Source: Zoogloea sp.
GTDB taxonomy: Bacteria > Pseudomonadota > Gammaproteobacteria > Burkholderiales > Rhodocyclaceae
Direction of reading: 5' to 3'
DNA length: 39,659 nucleotides
NCBI GenBank assembly: GCA_009026175.1
Contig: WBTZ01000032.1
Location: forward strand, 1 to 39,659
Position numbers and translations under genes: made by a program. The notes under the pieces were generated by a model. The model had not been told where the DNA came from. It was given only the letters and a program-made list of their open reading frames with translations, and did not search any database. Positions 16,444 through 24,718 of the stretch are shown here, piece by piece; the stretch's first letter is position 1, and each line of letters opens with the position of its first letter.

Positions 16444-17649
16444 ATGAGCACGATTGACGAGTTCCGCAAGGAAGTCCGCGCCTGGCTGGAGGCCAACTGC
16501 CCCCCCGCCATGCGCACCCCGACGCCGGAGGGGGCGCTGATCTTCGGCGGCCGGAAGCTCAGCTTCCAGTCCGATGACCAGCGCCTGTGGTTCGAGCGCA
16601 TGCGCGACAAGGGCTGGTTCGCCCCGGACTGGCCCGCCGAGTACGGCGGTGGCGGCCTGAGCGCCGAGCAGACCGCGGTGCTGGAGGCCGAGATGCGCCG
16701 CCTCCACTGCCGCCCGGCGCAGATCAACCTGGGCATCTGGATGCTCGGCCCGGTGATCCTGGAGTTCGGCACGGAAGAACAGAAGCAGGCCCTGCTCAGG
16801 CCCATGACCCGCGGCGGGATTCGCTGGTGCCAGGGCTTCTCCGAGCCCAACGCGGGTTCCGACCTGGCCAGCCTGAAGACCTCGGCGGTGGACCAGGGTG
16901 ACCACTTCCTGGTGAACGGCACCAAGATCTGGACCTCCTACGGCGACAAGTCCGACTGGATGTACGCCCTGGTGCGCACCGATCCGGCGGCGCCCAAGCA
17001 CCAGGGCATCAGCCTGATCGTGCTGGACATGCAGTCGCCCGGCATCACCGTCACGCCCATCGACCTGATCAGCGGCAAGTCGTCCTTCTGCCAGGTCTTC
17101 TTCGACAACGTCAAGGTGCCCAAGAGCCAGCTGATCGGCCCCCTCCACGGCGGCTGGACGCTGGCCAAGGCCCTGCTCCAGCACGAGCGGCGGGCCATGT
17201 CCAAGTTCGGCGAGTTCAGCCTGCCGACCCACTTCGACCTGATGAGCCTGGCCGAGCGCTACCTGCCGCCGGCCGGCACCGCCGCTCCGGTCGATATGGC
17301 CCTGCGCGCCCGCGCCGTGGCGATGTCCATGGAGGAGCACAGCTACACCCTCACCGTGCAGCGCATGGGCGAGGAGATGCGCGCCCGCCACAACGTGTCG
17401 GGGCTGATGTCCATCATGAAGCTGGTGCACTCCGAGCAGGAGAAGGACAAGTTCGAGATCCTCCTCGACCTGATGGGCCACCGCGCCCTGGGCTGGGAGG
17501 GGGATGAATTCACCGATCAGGAGCTGGCCCTGACCAAGGCCTGGTTGGGCAGCTTTGCCCAGACCATCGCCGGCGGCTCGTCCGAGGTGCAGCTGAACGT
17601 CATCGCCAAGCGGGTGCTCGAGCTGCCCGAAGGCAAACAGAGCAAGTAA
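16444..17649 (+). CDS. Acyl-CoA dehydrogenase (catalytic-type)
   Basis: A 401-residue acyl-CoA dehydrogenase, with F-S-E-P-N-A-G-S-D-L-A-S-L near residue 140, L-L-Q-H-E-R with Glu248 at the catalytic position, and I-A-G-G-S-S-E-V-Q-L near the end. In the last motif the serine pair replaces the T-N-E of other members. GAGGA precedes the ATG. It is followed 13 bases later by a paralogue with Asp in place of the catalytic Glu, so the two probably form an alpha2-beta2 enzyme. The substrate is likely a steroid acyl-CoA with a shortened side chain. Confidence 0.86.
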   Translation: MSTIDEFRKEVRAWLEANCPPAMRTPTPEGALIFGGRKLSFQSDDQRLWFERMRDKGWFAPDWPAEYGGGGLSAEQTAVLEAEMRRLHCRPAQINLGIWMLGPVILEFGTEEQKQALLRPMTRGGIRWCQGFSEPNAGSDLASLKTSAVDQGDHFLVNGTKIWTSYGDKSDWMYALVRTDPAAPKHQGISLIVLDMQSPGITVTPIDLISGKSSFCQVFFDNVKVPKSQLIGPLHGGWTLAKALLQHERRAMSKFGEFSLPTHFDLMSLAERYLPPAGTAAPVDMALRARAVAMSMEEHSYTLTVQRMGEEMRARHNVSGLMSIMKLVHSEQEKDKFEILLDLMGHRALGWEGDEFTDQELALTKAWLGSFAQTIAGGSSEVQLNVIAKRVLELPEGKQSK

Positions 17650-17662
17650 GGAGGCGGTGATC

Positions 17663-18814
17663 ATGAGTCTGGTTTATTCCGAAGAGCAGCGCCTGCTGGC
17701 CGACACCGCCAGCGAGTTCCTGGCCGCCAGGAGCCCGGTCAGCGCCCAGCGCCGGCTGCGTGACGAAGGCGCGGCCGAAGGCTTCGACCCGGCCCTGTGG
17801 CGGGAGATGGTGCACCTCGGCTGGAGCGCCATCCCCTTCCCGGAGGCCCAGGGCGGCCTCGACTTCGGCTGCAAGGGTCTGGGCGCCGTCTTCGAGCAGA
17901 TGGGCGGCAAGCTCAGTGCCGCGCCGCTGCTCTCCAGCATCGTGCTGGGTGGCTCGGTGGTGGAGCTGGCCGGTTCCCCCGCGCAGCAGGCCGCGTGGCT
18001 GCCGGCCCTGATCGCCGGCGAAACCCGCATCGCCCTGGCGGTGGACGAACAGCCCCGTCACGCCCCGGCCGACACCGCCCTGGCCGCCCGCCGCGAGGGG
18101 CCGGGCTGGGTGCTGACGGGGGACAAGGTCTTCGTGGTGGACGGCATCGGCGCCGACGCCTTCGTGGTGGTGGCCCGCACCGCCGGACAGCCCGGCGACA
18201 CGGCCGGGCTGAGCCTCTTCCTCGTTCCCGCCGATGCGGCCGGCCTGCGGGTCTCGCCGATGAAGCTGGTGGATTCCCGCAATCACGCCCGGCTGAGCCT
18301 GGACGCGGTGCAGGTGGAGGCCGCCAGCCTGCTGGGCGCGGAGGGTGAAGCCTGGGCCGCCCTGGACGCCGCCCTCGACCGGGGCCGCGTGTGCCTGGCC
18401 GCCGAGCTGCTGGGCGCGTCCCAGGCCCTGTTCGACACCACCGTCGAATACCTGAAGACGCGGGTCCAGTTCGAGGTGCCGATCGGCTCCTTCCAGGCCC
18501 TGCAGCACCGGGCCGCCTGGTGCTACACCCACCTGCAGCTGGCGCGCAGCACGGTCATGGCCGGGCTCGCCGCCCTCGACGACGCCTCCCCGGACGCGGC
18601 CGGGCGCGCGCGCCTGGCCAGCCTGGCCAAATGGAAGGCCGGCCAGACCGCCCACCTGGTCAGCCGCGAGGCGGTGCAGATGCATGGTGGCATGGGGGTC
18701 ACCGACGAGCTGGACGTGGGCCTGTTCCTGAAGCGCATCCGGGTGGCCCAGGCCTGCCTCGGCGATGGGGATTTCCATTGCCAGCGCTACGCCGACGCCG
18801 GGCAGGAGCGCTGA
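17663..18814 (+). CDS. Acyl-CoA dehydrogenase-like partner subunit
   Basis: A 383-residue acyl-CoA dehydrogenase fold protein (Y-S-E-E-Q-R-L-L-A-D-T-A, then T-R-V-Q-F-E-V-P-I-G-S-F-Q-A-L-Q, and M-H-G-G-M-G-V-T). At the catalytic-base position the sequence is A-L-D-R-G-R with Asp239, and the S-E-P-x-A-G-S-D segment is absent. This suggests a structural or FAD-binding partner of a catalytic paralogue, most likely that at 16444. ATG 17663 is chosen because GGAGG lies 8 bases upstream; GTG 17657 is too close to it. Confidence 0.83.
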   Translation: MSLVYSEEQRLLADTASEFLAARSPVSAQRRLRDEGAAEGFDPALWREMVHLGWSAIPFPEAQGGLDFGCKGLGAVFEQMGGKLSAAPLLSSIVLGGSVVELAGSPAQQAAWLPALIAGETRIALAVDEQPRHAPADTALAARREGPGWVLTGDKVFVVDGIGADAFVVVARTAGQPGDTAGLSLFLVPADAAGLRVSPMKLVDSRNHARLSLDAVQVEAASLLGAEGEAWAALDAALDRGRVCLAAELLGASQALFDTTVEYLKTRVQFEVPIGSFQALQHRAAWCYTHLQLARSTVMAGLAALDDASPDAAGRARLASLAKWKAGQTAHLVSREAVQMHGGMGVTDELDVGLFLKRIRVAQACLGDGDFHCQRYADAGQER

Positions 18815-18871
18815 CATGGCGCGGGTCGTCGGTCAGCCGCCGGTGAAGGCCGGCCCCCGCCGGATGCGGCC

Positions 18872-20293
18872 ATGCTGAGCCTGCTGCTGCCCGCCGCCCC
18901 CAGCCGCGAAGAGCTGTTCGCCCGCCACGGCGAGCGCTACCGCTGGCTGGCCCTGCTCACCGTGGCCATCGGTGTGATCGCCGCGGTGCTCGCCACCACC
19001 AGCTTCAGCGTGGCGGTGCCGGCGATGGGCGCTTACTGGGGCATGGGGCAGGACCGGGTCCAGTGGGTCATCACCGGCTACATGGCAGCGATGACCGTCG
19101 CCATGCTGCCCACCCCCTGGCTGCTCGAGCGCTATGGCTTCCGGCGGGTCTTCCTGGGGACGGTGCTGTTCCTCGGGCTGACCAGCCTGGCCGGCGCCCT
19201 GGTCAGCGACTTTGCCGGCACCGTGGCGATCCGCCTGCTGCAGGGGGCCGCGGCCGGGGTGCAGCAACCCCTGTCGATGGTGGTGGTGATGCGCCTCTTC
19301 CCGCCGGGTCGGCAGGGCAGGGCGACCGGGCTGCTCAGCTTCGGCATCGTGCTGGCGCCGGCGGTGGCGCCGACCCTGGCCGGCGTGCTGTTGGAGCACT
19401 TCGGCTGGCAGTCCATCTTCCTGCTCAGCGTCCCCTTCTGCCTGCTCGCCGGCCTGCTGGCGGCCCACCTGCTGCCCCGCGCGGAGGATGTCCGGCAGCG
19501 CCCCTTCGATTGGTACGGAGTGGCCCTGCTGAGCGTCATGACCCTGGCCCTGATCGAGTGGGTGGCCAGCCTGCGCGAGGCGGGCCCGCTGGCCACCTGG
19601 AGCCTGGCCCAGTCGGGCATCGCGCTGCTGTCGGGCGCGTTGTTCATCCGTCACGCCGGGCGGGCGGTGGCACCGATCTTCTCCCTCGAGCTGTTCCGCG
19701 AGCGGGCCTTCGCGATGGGCATTCTGGTGTCCTTCGCCTACGGGGTCGGGGTGTACGCCTCCAGCTACCTGATTCCGGTCTTCCTGCAGAATGCCCTGGG
19801 CTTCGGCGCCACCCCCGCCGGCCTGGCCCTGATGCCCTCCGGCTTCGTGCTGGCGGCCACCATCCCGCTGGCCGGCATGGTGGCCGACCGCCACTCGCCG
19901 CGCTGGATCACGGTGGCCGGATTGCTGCTCTTCGGCCTGTCCTTCCTTTACTTCGGCCTGCGCGGCAGCGCGGTGAGCTATGCCGAAATCCTGTGGGACA
20001 CGATGATCGGGCGCGTCGGCCTGGGCCTGATCATCCCCGCCCTGACCCTCGCCACCCTGCGCCACCTGCAGCCCCGCCTGATGGGCGAGGCCTCAATGGT
20101 CAATAACTACGTGCGCCAGCTCGGCGGCGTGCTGGGCATCGCCATCGTGGCGGTGTTCGTGGAGTGGCGGATCACTGTGCATGGCGTGACCCCTCGCGGT
20201 ATCGACGCCGCTTACTCGGAAGCCTTCCTCTTGCTCACCGCCACCTTCCTGCTCGCCACGGTGGCGGCGCTGAGGATGAAACCGCGGGAGTGA
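18872..20293 (+). CDS. MFS transporter, DHA2/EmrB-QacA-type
   Basis: A 473-residue integral membrane protein with about 14 hydrophobic segments, the pattern of drug:H+ antiporter family 2. The first begins W-L-A-L-L-T-V-A-I-G-V-I-A-A-V-L. A motif A-like segment (L-L-E-R-Y-G-F-R-R-V-F-L) follows helix 2, and R-L-L-Q-G-A-A-A-G-V-Q-Q-P resembles motif C surroundings. It is the last gene of the side-chain operon, 57 bases after the previous stop. Export of a toxic steroid intermediate, or uptake, is inferred from position only. Confidence 0.85.
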   Translation: MLSLLLPAAPSREELFARHGERYRWLALLTVAIGVIAAVLATTSFSVAVPAMGAYWGMGQDRVQWVITGYMAAMTVAMLPTPWLLERYGFRRVFLGTVLFLGLTSLAGALVSDFAGTVAIRLLQGAAAGVQQPLSMVVVMRLFPPGRQGRATGLLSFGIVLAPAVAPTLAGVLLEHFGWQSIFLLSVPFCLLAGLLAAHLLPRAEDVRQRPFDWYGVALLSVMTLALIEWVASLREAGPLATWSLAQSGIALLSGALFIRHAGRAVAPIFSLELFRERAFAMGILVSFAYGVGVYASSYLIPVFLQNALGFGATPAGLALMPSGFVLAATIPLAGMVADRHSPRWITVAGLLLFGLSFLYFGLRGSAVSYAEILWDTMIGRVGLGLIIPALTLATLRHLQPRLMGEASMVNNYVRQLGGVLGIAIVAVFVEWRITVHGVTPRGIDAAYSEAFLLLTATFLLATVAALRMKPRE

Positions 20294-20328
20294 GGCGGGG
20301 GCGGGCAGGGCAGGACGGAGTGCCATGC

Positions 20329-20847
20329 TCAGTTCGCGGGTTGGCGCAGAACCGATTCATAGACAGCCAGGTCGGCGGCCGAAAAGCACGCGAAGATGAC
20401 CTCCTGAATCACAGGGAAGGCGCGGGTGGCCGAGCGCACAGCCGCGACCGCGACGCCTGCGGCCGATTCGATCGGGTAGCCGTAGATCCCCGTGCTGATG
20501 CTGGGGAAGGCGATCGTCTCCAATCCCGCCGCCGCCGCGACTTCAATGGCGCGCCGGTAACACGATGCGAGGAGCGCAGCCTCCTCGTTCCCGCCACCGC
20601 GCCACACCGGCCCCACGGTGTGAATGACGAACCGGGTAGGCAGTCGATAGCCCCTGGTGATCTTTGCATCGCCGGTCTTGCAGCCACCGAGGAGCCGACA
20701 CTCGTGGACGAGCTCGGGGCCCGCAGCACGATGAATGGCGCCGTCCACGCCACCGCCTCCGAGCAGGGAGGAGTTGGCCGCGTTGACGATGGCGTCCACC
20801 GCCAGCGTGGTGATATCGGCTTTGATGGCGAGGATTCGTACGGGCAT
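20329..20847 (-). CDS. Macrodomain protein, ADP-ribose/OAADPR hydrolase-like
   Basis: A 172-residue single macrodomain. Key motifs are [20 protein letters not shown], then I-H-R-A-A-G and G-D-A-K-I-T-R-G-Y, and [10 protein letters not shown] near the C-terminus. This matches YmdB-type O-acetyl-ADP-ribose deacetylases and mono-ADP-ribosyl hydrolases. The ATG at 20847 gives the standard domain start. It lies between two catabolic blocks beside a decayed parDE pair, converges on the transporter gene, and has no dyad box. No ADP-ribosyltransferase is seen nearby. Confidence 0.87.
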   Translation of the reverse strand: MPVRILAIKADITTLAVDAIVNAANSSLLGGGGVDGAIHRAAGPELVHECRLLGGCKTGDAKITRGYRLPTRFVIHTVGPVWRGGGNEEAALLASCYRRAIEVAAAAGLETIAFPSISTGIYGYPIESAAGVAVAAVRSATRAFPVIQEVIFACFSAADLAVYESVLRQPAN

Positions 20848-20926
20848 GCTCGGGGCGCGGTTTGGTGTTGAGCTGATAGGGCGCAACGGGGTAGGTAGGG
20901 GTAGGCGGAGGCACGCCAGTCCGGGT

Positions 20927-21158
20927 TCAGCCACCCTTGTCTGGCCGCATCCACGCCGGGATGTCCCGTTGGCCATGAAGCACGCGCCAGACGTCAACAT
21001 GGTTGGGCCGTTCCATGTAGAACACCAGATGCGGATATCGGCTCAAGGGCCAGACACGCAGGCCTGGTAGATCAAGTTCATGGGCGTAACGTGGGGAGCC
21101 CGAGCCCGGATGTTGGCCAATGTGGGTGTAGGCCTGCCTCCAGCGCATCGATGAACCC
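20927..21158 (-). pseudogene. parE: ParE toxin relic, N-terminal deletion and frameshift
   Basis: The minus-strand frame ending at 20927 encodes A-Y-T-H-I-G-Q-H-P-G-S-G-S-P-R-Y-A, then L-V-F-Y-M-E-R and [14 protein letters not shown], the C-terminal two thirds of a ParE/RelE-fold toxin. The preceding family segment F-I-D-A-L-E is found in a different frame, fused to the end of the ParD frame. Removing one G near 21142 would restore F-I-D-A-L-E-Q-A-Y. The N-terminal 25-30 residues of ParE are absent, consistent with a deletion joining parD to parE. No functional toxin is expected. Confidence 0.65.
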
Positions 21159-21347
21159 CGCGGCGGCTGGCGTTGCAGGCGCGGAAGAGGCGCCTGCCAG
21201 GAGCAGGCCGCGCAGATGCACCCGATCCTGGTCCTTGCGGATCAACTCGCGCACATACTCGCTGCTGGTGCCATAGCCGCGCTGGCGGAGCTGCTGGTCG
21301 ACAAAGGATTTCAGGGCGTCGGGAAGGGAAATGCTCATCGTGCTCAT
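21078..21347 (-). CDS. parD: ParD-like antitoxin with altered C-terminus
   Basis: An 89-residue protein. Residues 4-50 are a ribbon-helix-helix ParD domain (M-S-I-S-L-P-D-A-L-K-S-F-V-D, then Y-G-T-S-S-E-Y-V-R-E-L-I-R-K). The family tail L-R-G-L-L-L-A-G follows, but after about residue 62 it runs into G-F-I-D-A-L-E, which belongs to ParE, and then into frameshifted sequence. The DNA-binding half looks intact, the toxin-binding tail is partly replaced. The start is 21347 or the in-frame ATG at 21338. A palindrome 20 bases upstream is a plausible autoregulatory operator. Confidence 0.72.
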   Translation of the reverse strand: MSTMSISLPDALKSFVDQQLRQRGYGTSSEYVRELIRKDQDRVHLRGLLLAGASSAPATPAAAGFIDALEAGLHPHWPTSGLGLPTLRP

Positions 21348-21366
21348 GCCTGCAGGCTAGAGGGCC

Positions 21367-21381
21367 TGCCAAAATTTGGCA
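21367..21381. promoter_or_regulatory. Palindrome upstream of parD
   Basis: TGCCAAAATTTGGCA: 7-base arms around one central base, AT-rich in otherwise very GC-rich DNA, 20 bases before the parD start. Ribbon-helix-helix antitoxins typically bind such operators in their own promoters. The assignment is by position and symmetry. Confidence 0.45.
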
Positions 21382-21417
21382 AGCCGGTCTTCCCGATCCA
21401 GACGACCACGGGATGAA

Positions 21418-21464
21418 GGGTCGGGTGGGCCCGGCGGCATCCCGAACCAGGATCCGCCCGACCC
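21418..21464. repeat. Stem-loop in the 3' flank of the flavoprotein gene
   Basis: Eleven-base arms GGGTCGGGTGG (21418-21428) and CCGCCCGACCC (21454-21464) pair with one mismatch, 40 bases beyond the stop of the minus-strand flavoprotein gene. No T-run follows on that strand, so it may be a processing or Rho-dependent end rather than an intrinsic terminator. Confidence 0.35.
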
Positions 21465-21503
21465 GCCATCTGACGGGTTACATGCCTTGCACGGGGCCAG
21501 CCC

Positions 21504-23636
21504 TCACACCCGGTTGCCCGCCGCGAAGCCGGAGGCCAGGGCGCCTTCGATGTAGCCGATGGCGGCGCCGTCGCCGGCGGTGAGGACGGGTACCCTGACG
21601 CTTTCCAGTTCCCTCGCCAGCCGGTCATCCGGGCGGGCGCCGATGGCCAGTACCACGGAATCGGCGGGCAGGCTGCGGGTTTCGCCGTCCTGGGTGGTGT
21701 AGCTCACGGCCTTGCTGCCGATGTCGGTCACCGTGGCCTGGGTCAGCAATTCGGCCTTGTGCTGGCGCAGGCTGTCCAGCACCCGCCAGCGCCGTACGAT
21801 CGACAGCTCCCGGCCGAGGCTGGGGCCTTCCTCCAGCACGGTCACCTGGCGGCCGCGGTCCACCAGGAACTCCGCCAGCTCCAGGCCGACCAGCCCGCCG
21901 CCGATGATGGCGACGCGCTTGCCCAGGGGCATCCACAGGCGCGACAGGTTCTGGATGGCGTCGCTGCTGTCGGTGACGCCGGCCAGGCTGCCGGCCTTCA
22001 TCAGGGCGCGCTGACCGAAGGACAGCTTGCGCTTGGCGATCTCCTCGGCCCGGTCGTCGGTCATCAGGCGGCGCAACTCGTCGCCGGACCACACGTGGTC
22101 CTGCTCCGCGCCGGGGATGGCCGGGGCGCTGCGTTCGGCGCCGGTGGCGACGATCACCGCATCGGCCTTGAGCTCGCGGAGCAGCGCCGGGGTGGCAGCC
22201 GTATTGAGCAACAGCTGGATCGGCAACTGCTTCACCTGGCGGACCAGGTGGTCAAGCAGGGCGCCGTTCTCGGCATAGGCCAGGCCGGCGAAGAAGAGGG
22301 TGCCGCCCAGCCGTCCGCTGCGCTCGAGCAGGGTCACCCGGTGGCCCCGCAGCGCGGCGACCCGGGCCGCCTCCAGGCCGGCCGGGCCGCCGCCCACCAC
22401 CACGATGTGGGCAGGCGTGGCGACGGGGTTCAGGCGGGTCTCGAACTCGTGCCCGGTGAGGGGATTCACCGCGCACTTGACCCGCTGGTTGATGAAGATC
22501 TGGCTGACGCAGGCATAGCAGTAAATGCAGGGGCGGATGTCTTCCGGGCGGTTCTCGGCGAGCTTGCGGGGCAGCTCCGGGTCGGCCAGCAGCTTGCGGG
22601 CCATGGCCACGAAGTCGCACTGGCCGGCGCCGATGGCGGTATCGGCCACCTCCGGCTCCAGGCGCCCGACGGCGATCACCGGGATCCGCAGCCCGGTCTT
22701 GATCTCCGCAGCCCAGGGCAGGAAGCCTGCCTTCTGCTGGACCAGGGGGGCCTCGGTGAAGGCCACCCCGGTGCTGGTGTTGGCGTAGGCCGACACGCTC
22801 ACCGCGTCCACGCCGGCCGCCTCGGCCATCCGCGCCACGGCCTTGGCGTCCTCCAGGGTGATGCCGCCGGGGGTGCGGATCTCCTCCGCATCCAGGCGCA
22901 GCCACACCGGGAAGTCGGCGCCGACCCGCGCACGCACGGCGGCGATCACGTCCAGCAGCATGCGCGCCCGGTTCTCCAGGGAGCCGCCGTATTCGTCGTC
23001 GCGTTTGTTGTAGTAGGGGGACAGGAAGCCGGCGATGATGTAGCTGTGGGCGGCGTGGATCTCCACCCCGTCGAAGCCGGCCCGGCGGGCCCGCTCGGCG
23101 GCAGCGGCGAACCACTCGGCCATCTGCGCGATGTCGGCCTTGTCCATCACCCGGATGGCCACGCCGCCGCTCTCGCGGCGCTTGCTGGAGCTGATGAAGG
23201 CGCCCAGCTCCTCGCGGGTCAGGGCCTGCATCATGTCGGTCTTGAGGGGGGGCGGCAGCGACGGCACCCACAGCTCGCGCCCCTCGGCCATGTCGCGCAC
23301 GGCCGTCTTGCCGGCGTGTTGCAACTGCATGGCCAGCTTGGCGCCGTGGCGATGCACCCGCTCGGCCAGGGCCGCCAGGCCGGGGACGAAGCGCTCCTCG
23401 GAGACGCCCACCTGGAAAGGCTCGGCCGTGCCGGCCGGATAGGCGATGGCGCACACGCCCATGATCAGCAGCCCGGCGCCACCGGCGGCACGGGCCTCGT
23501 AATAGGCCTTGATCCGCTCACCGCAGGTCCCGTCGGATTCGGCAAAGTTGGAGCCCATCGGGGCCATCACGATGCGGTTGCGCAGTTCCATCCGGCCGAT
23601 GCGGCCGGGGCGCAGGAGATTGTCGAAAGTGCCCAT
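21504..23636 (-). CDS. FadH/BaiH-like NADH:flavin oxidoreductase (FMN, 4Fe-4S, FAD)
   Basis: A 710-residue fused flavoprotein. Residues 1-345 are an OYE-type FMN barrel (N-R-I-V-M-A-P-M-G-S-N-F, and E-I-H-A-A-H-S-Y). Around residues 368-386 a C-x2-C-x2-C-x11-C cluster (C-I-Y-C-Y-A-C...C) would bind a 4Fe-4S centre. The C-terminal half has two dinucleotide-binding folds (V-V-V-G-G-G-P-A-G-L-E-A-A and I-I-G-G-G-L-V-G-L-E-L-A). This is the architecture of 2,4-dienoyl-CoA reductase and of bile-acid enone reductases BaiCD/BaiH. It lies 5 bases after the hydrolase gene in one minus-strand unit. Reduction of a dienoyl-CoA or a steroid enone is likely. Confidence 0.87.
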   Translation of the reverse strand: MGTFDNLLRPGRIGRMELRNRIVMAPMGSNFAESDGTCGERIKAYYEARAAGGAGLLIMGVCAIAYPAGTAEPFQVGVSEERFVPGLAALAERVHRHGAKLAMQLQHAGKTAVRDMAEGRELWVPSLPPPLKTDMMQALTREELGAFISSSKRRESGGVAIRVMDKADIAQMAEWFAAAAERARRAGFDGVEIHAAHSYIIAGFLSPYYNKRDDEYGGSLENRARMLLDVIAAVRARVGADFPVWLRLDAEEIRTPGGITLEDAKAVARMAEAAGVDAVSVSAYANTSTGVAFTEAPLVQQKAGFLPWAAEIKTGLRIPVIAVGRLEPEVADTAIGAGQCDFVAMARKLLADPELPRKLAENRPEDIRPCIYCYACVSQIFINQRVKCAVNPLTGHEFETRLNPVATPAHIVVVGGGPAGLEAARVAALRGHRVTLLERSGRLGGTLFFAGLAYAENGALLDHLVRQVKQLPIQLLLNTAATPALLRELKADAVIVATGAERSAPAIPGAEQDHVWSGDELRRLMTDDRAEEIAKRKLSFGQRALMKAGSLAGVTDSSDAIQNLSRLWMPLGKRVAIIGGGLVGLELAEFLVDRGRQVTVLEEGPSLGRELSIVRRWRVLDSLRQHKAELLTQATVTDIGSKAVSYTTQDGETRSLPADSVVLAIGARPDDRLARELESVRVPVLTAGDGAAIGYIEGALASGFAAGNRV

Positions 23637-23641
23637 GGTGC

Positions 23642-24472
23642 TCAGCCCCGGCTCAGGAAGTCGATGCAGCTACGGTTGAACAGGTCGGCGTGCTCCACCT
23701 GCACCCAGTGGCCGCAGCGGTTGAGCATGATGAAGCGGGCCTGGGGGGCGTGGTCAAGGATCTTCATGGCGCCGCTGGCCGGGTTGAAATTGTCGTTGGT
23801 GCCCCAGAAGCCCAGGATAGGGCAGGTCAGCTCGTGCAGTCGCGCCGTCATGTCGGGCACCATCATGGTCGAGAACAGGTTGGCCGGCTGGGTCGCCGCC
23901 ACCGCGGCGCGCTCGGCCAGCAGGGCGTCGTCGAGCAGGGACGCATCGTAAAGCTGGAGCGCCATCACGTGGCGCATCTGCTCCACCCCCATCGGCCCGG
24001 CGGCATAGGTGTCAACCATGCGCCGGATGCCCTTCATGCGGAAGTAGGTCTCCCGCTCCTCCACGCCTCCCGGGGCCATCAGGATCAGGCGTTCGACGAG
24101 GCCGGGCCGGGCCAGGGCCTGGCCCAGGGCGATCGCGCCGCCGAGCGAGTTGCCCAGCAGGGTGCAGCGGCTCACGCCGATCACCTCCAGGAAGGCCGAC
24201 AGGCGGGACACGAAGAAGTCCAGGTTGTACTGGGCGTCGGCGGGCTTGTCGGAGCGGCCGAAGCCGGGCAGGTCCAGCACGATGTTGCGAAAGCCCGCAG
24301 CGGCAAAGGCCGGGTAGTTGCCCTTGAAGTTGCTGTAGCCGCTGGCGCCCGGCCCGCTGCCATGCAGCCACACCACCACCGGCCCCTGGCCCGAGTCCAG
24401 GTAGTGCAGGCGCATGCCGTCCGGCAGTTCGGCGTAGCGGTCGAGGGGGAGGGGAAGGTCCTGCAGGGTCAT
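23642..24472 (-). CDS. Alpha/beta hydrolase, HsaD/TesD-like meta-cleavage product hydrolase
   Basis: A 276-residue alpha/beta hydrolase. The oxyanion region is H-G-S-G-P-G-A-S-G-Y-S-N-F, the nucleophile elbow G-N-S-L-G-G gives Ser109, and the triad is completed by Asp227 (G-T-N-D-N-F) and His255 (C-G-H-W-V-Q). These are the features of C-C bond hydrolases (BphD, HsaD, TesD), which split the product of extradiol ring cleavage. The matching extradiol dioxygenase is at 29582-30481 on the other strand. In the 9,10-seco pathway the hydrolase releases HIP and a hydroxyhexadienoate. A dyad box on the minus strand lies 78 bases before the start. Confidence 0.84.
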   Translation of the reverse strand: MTLQDLPLPLDRYAELPDGMRLHYLDSGQGPVVVWLHGSGPGASGYSNFKGNYPAFAAAGFRNIVLDLPGFGRSDKPADAQYNLDFFVSRLSAFLEVIGVSRCTLLGNSLGGAIALGQALARPGLVERLILMAPGGVEERETYFRMKGIRRMVDTYAAGPMGVEQMRHVMALQLYDASLLDDALLAERAAVAATQPANLFSTMMVPDMTARLHELTCPILGFWGTNDNFNPASGAMKILDHAPQARFIMLNRCGHWVQVEHADLFNRSCIDFLSRG

Positions 24473-24549
24473 CGCTCATGTCTCCTGGTAGTCAATCGCC
24501 CGAGGGACGGGCTCCGGCATCGATGCTCCTCCGGACCTGCGGGCCGCGG

Positions 24550-24567
24550 CATCGTCCGTTCAGACCA
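24550..24567 (-). promoter_or_regulatory. Dyad box C' facing the hydrolase gene
   Basis: On the minus strand: TGGTCTGAACGGACGATG, 78 bases before the hydrolase start. It differs from box G in one base. No clear -10 element is seen. It shares a divergent promoter region with box C. Confidence 0.6.
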
Positions 24568-24599
24568 GCCGGATCCGCCGCCGGGAGGCAGGGCCTGCT

Positions 24600-24617
24600 T
24601 AGTCTTTCCGGACGATG
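24600..24617 (+). promoter_or_regulatory. Dyad box C with -10-like element
   Basis: TAGTCTTTCCGGACGATG, with a weak -10-like GCGAAT at 24635-24640, 23 bases past the box end. It faces the acyl-CoA synthetase gene at 24719. Confidence 0.62.
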
Positions 24618-24718
24618 TTGCGCGGCGCGGGCAGGCGAATGATGGGCAGCGAAAGACGCAAGGGGCGCCCACAGCCCCGCCCACCGCAACCTGCACCACA
24701 GACCGGGGAGACATGTGC

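Noticed and set aside
18816-18878. A 20-codon frame overlapping the transporter start
   Set aside because: It could be a translational-coupling leader, but it has no ribosome binding site of its own and no other support.
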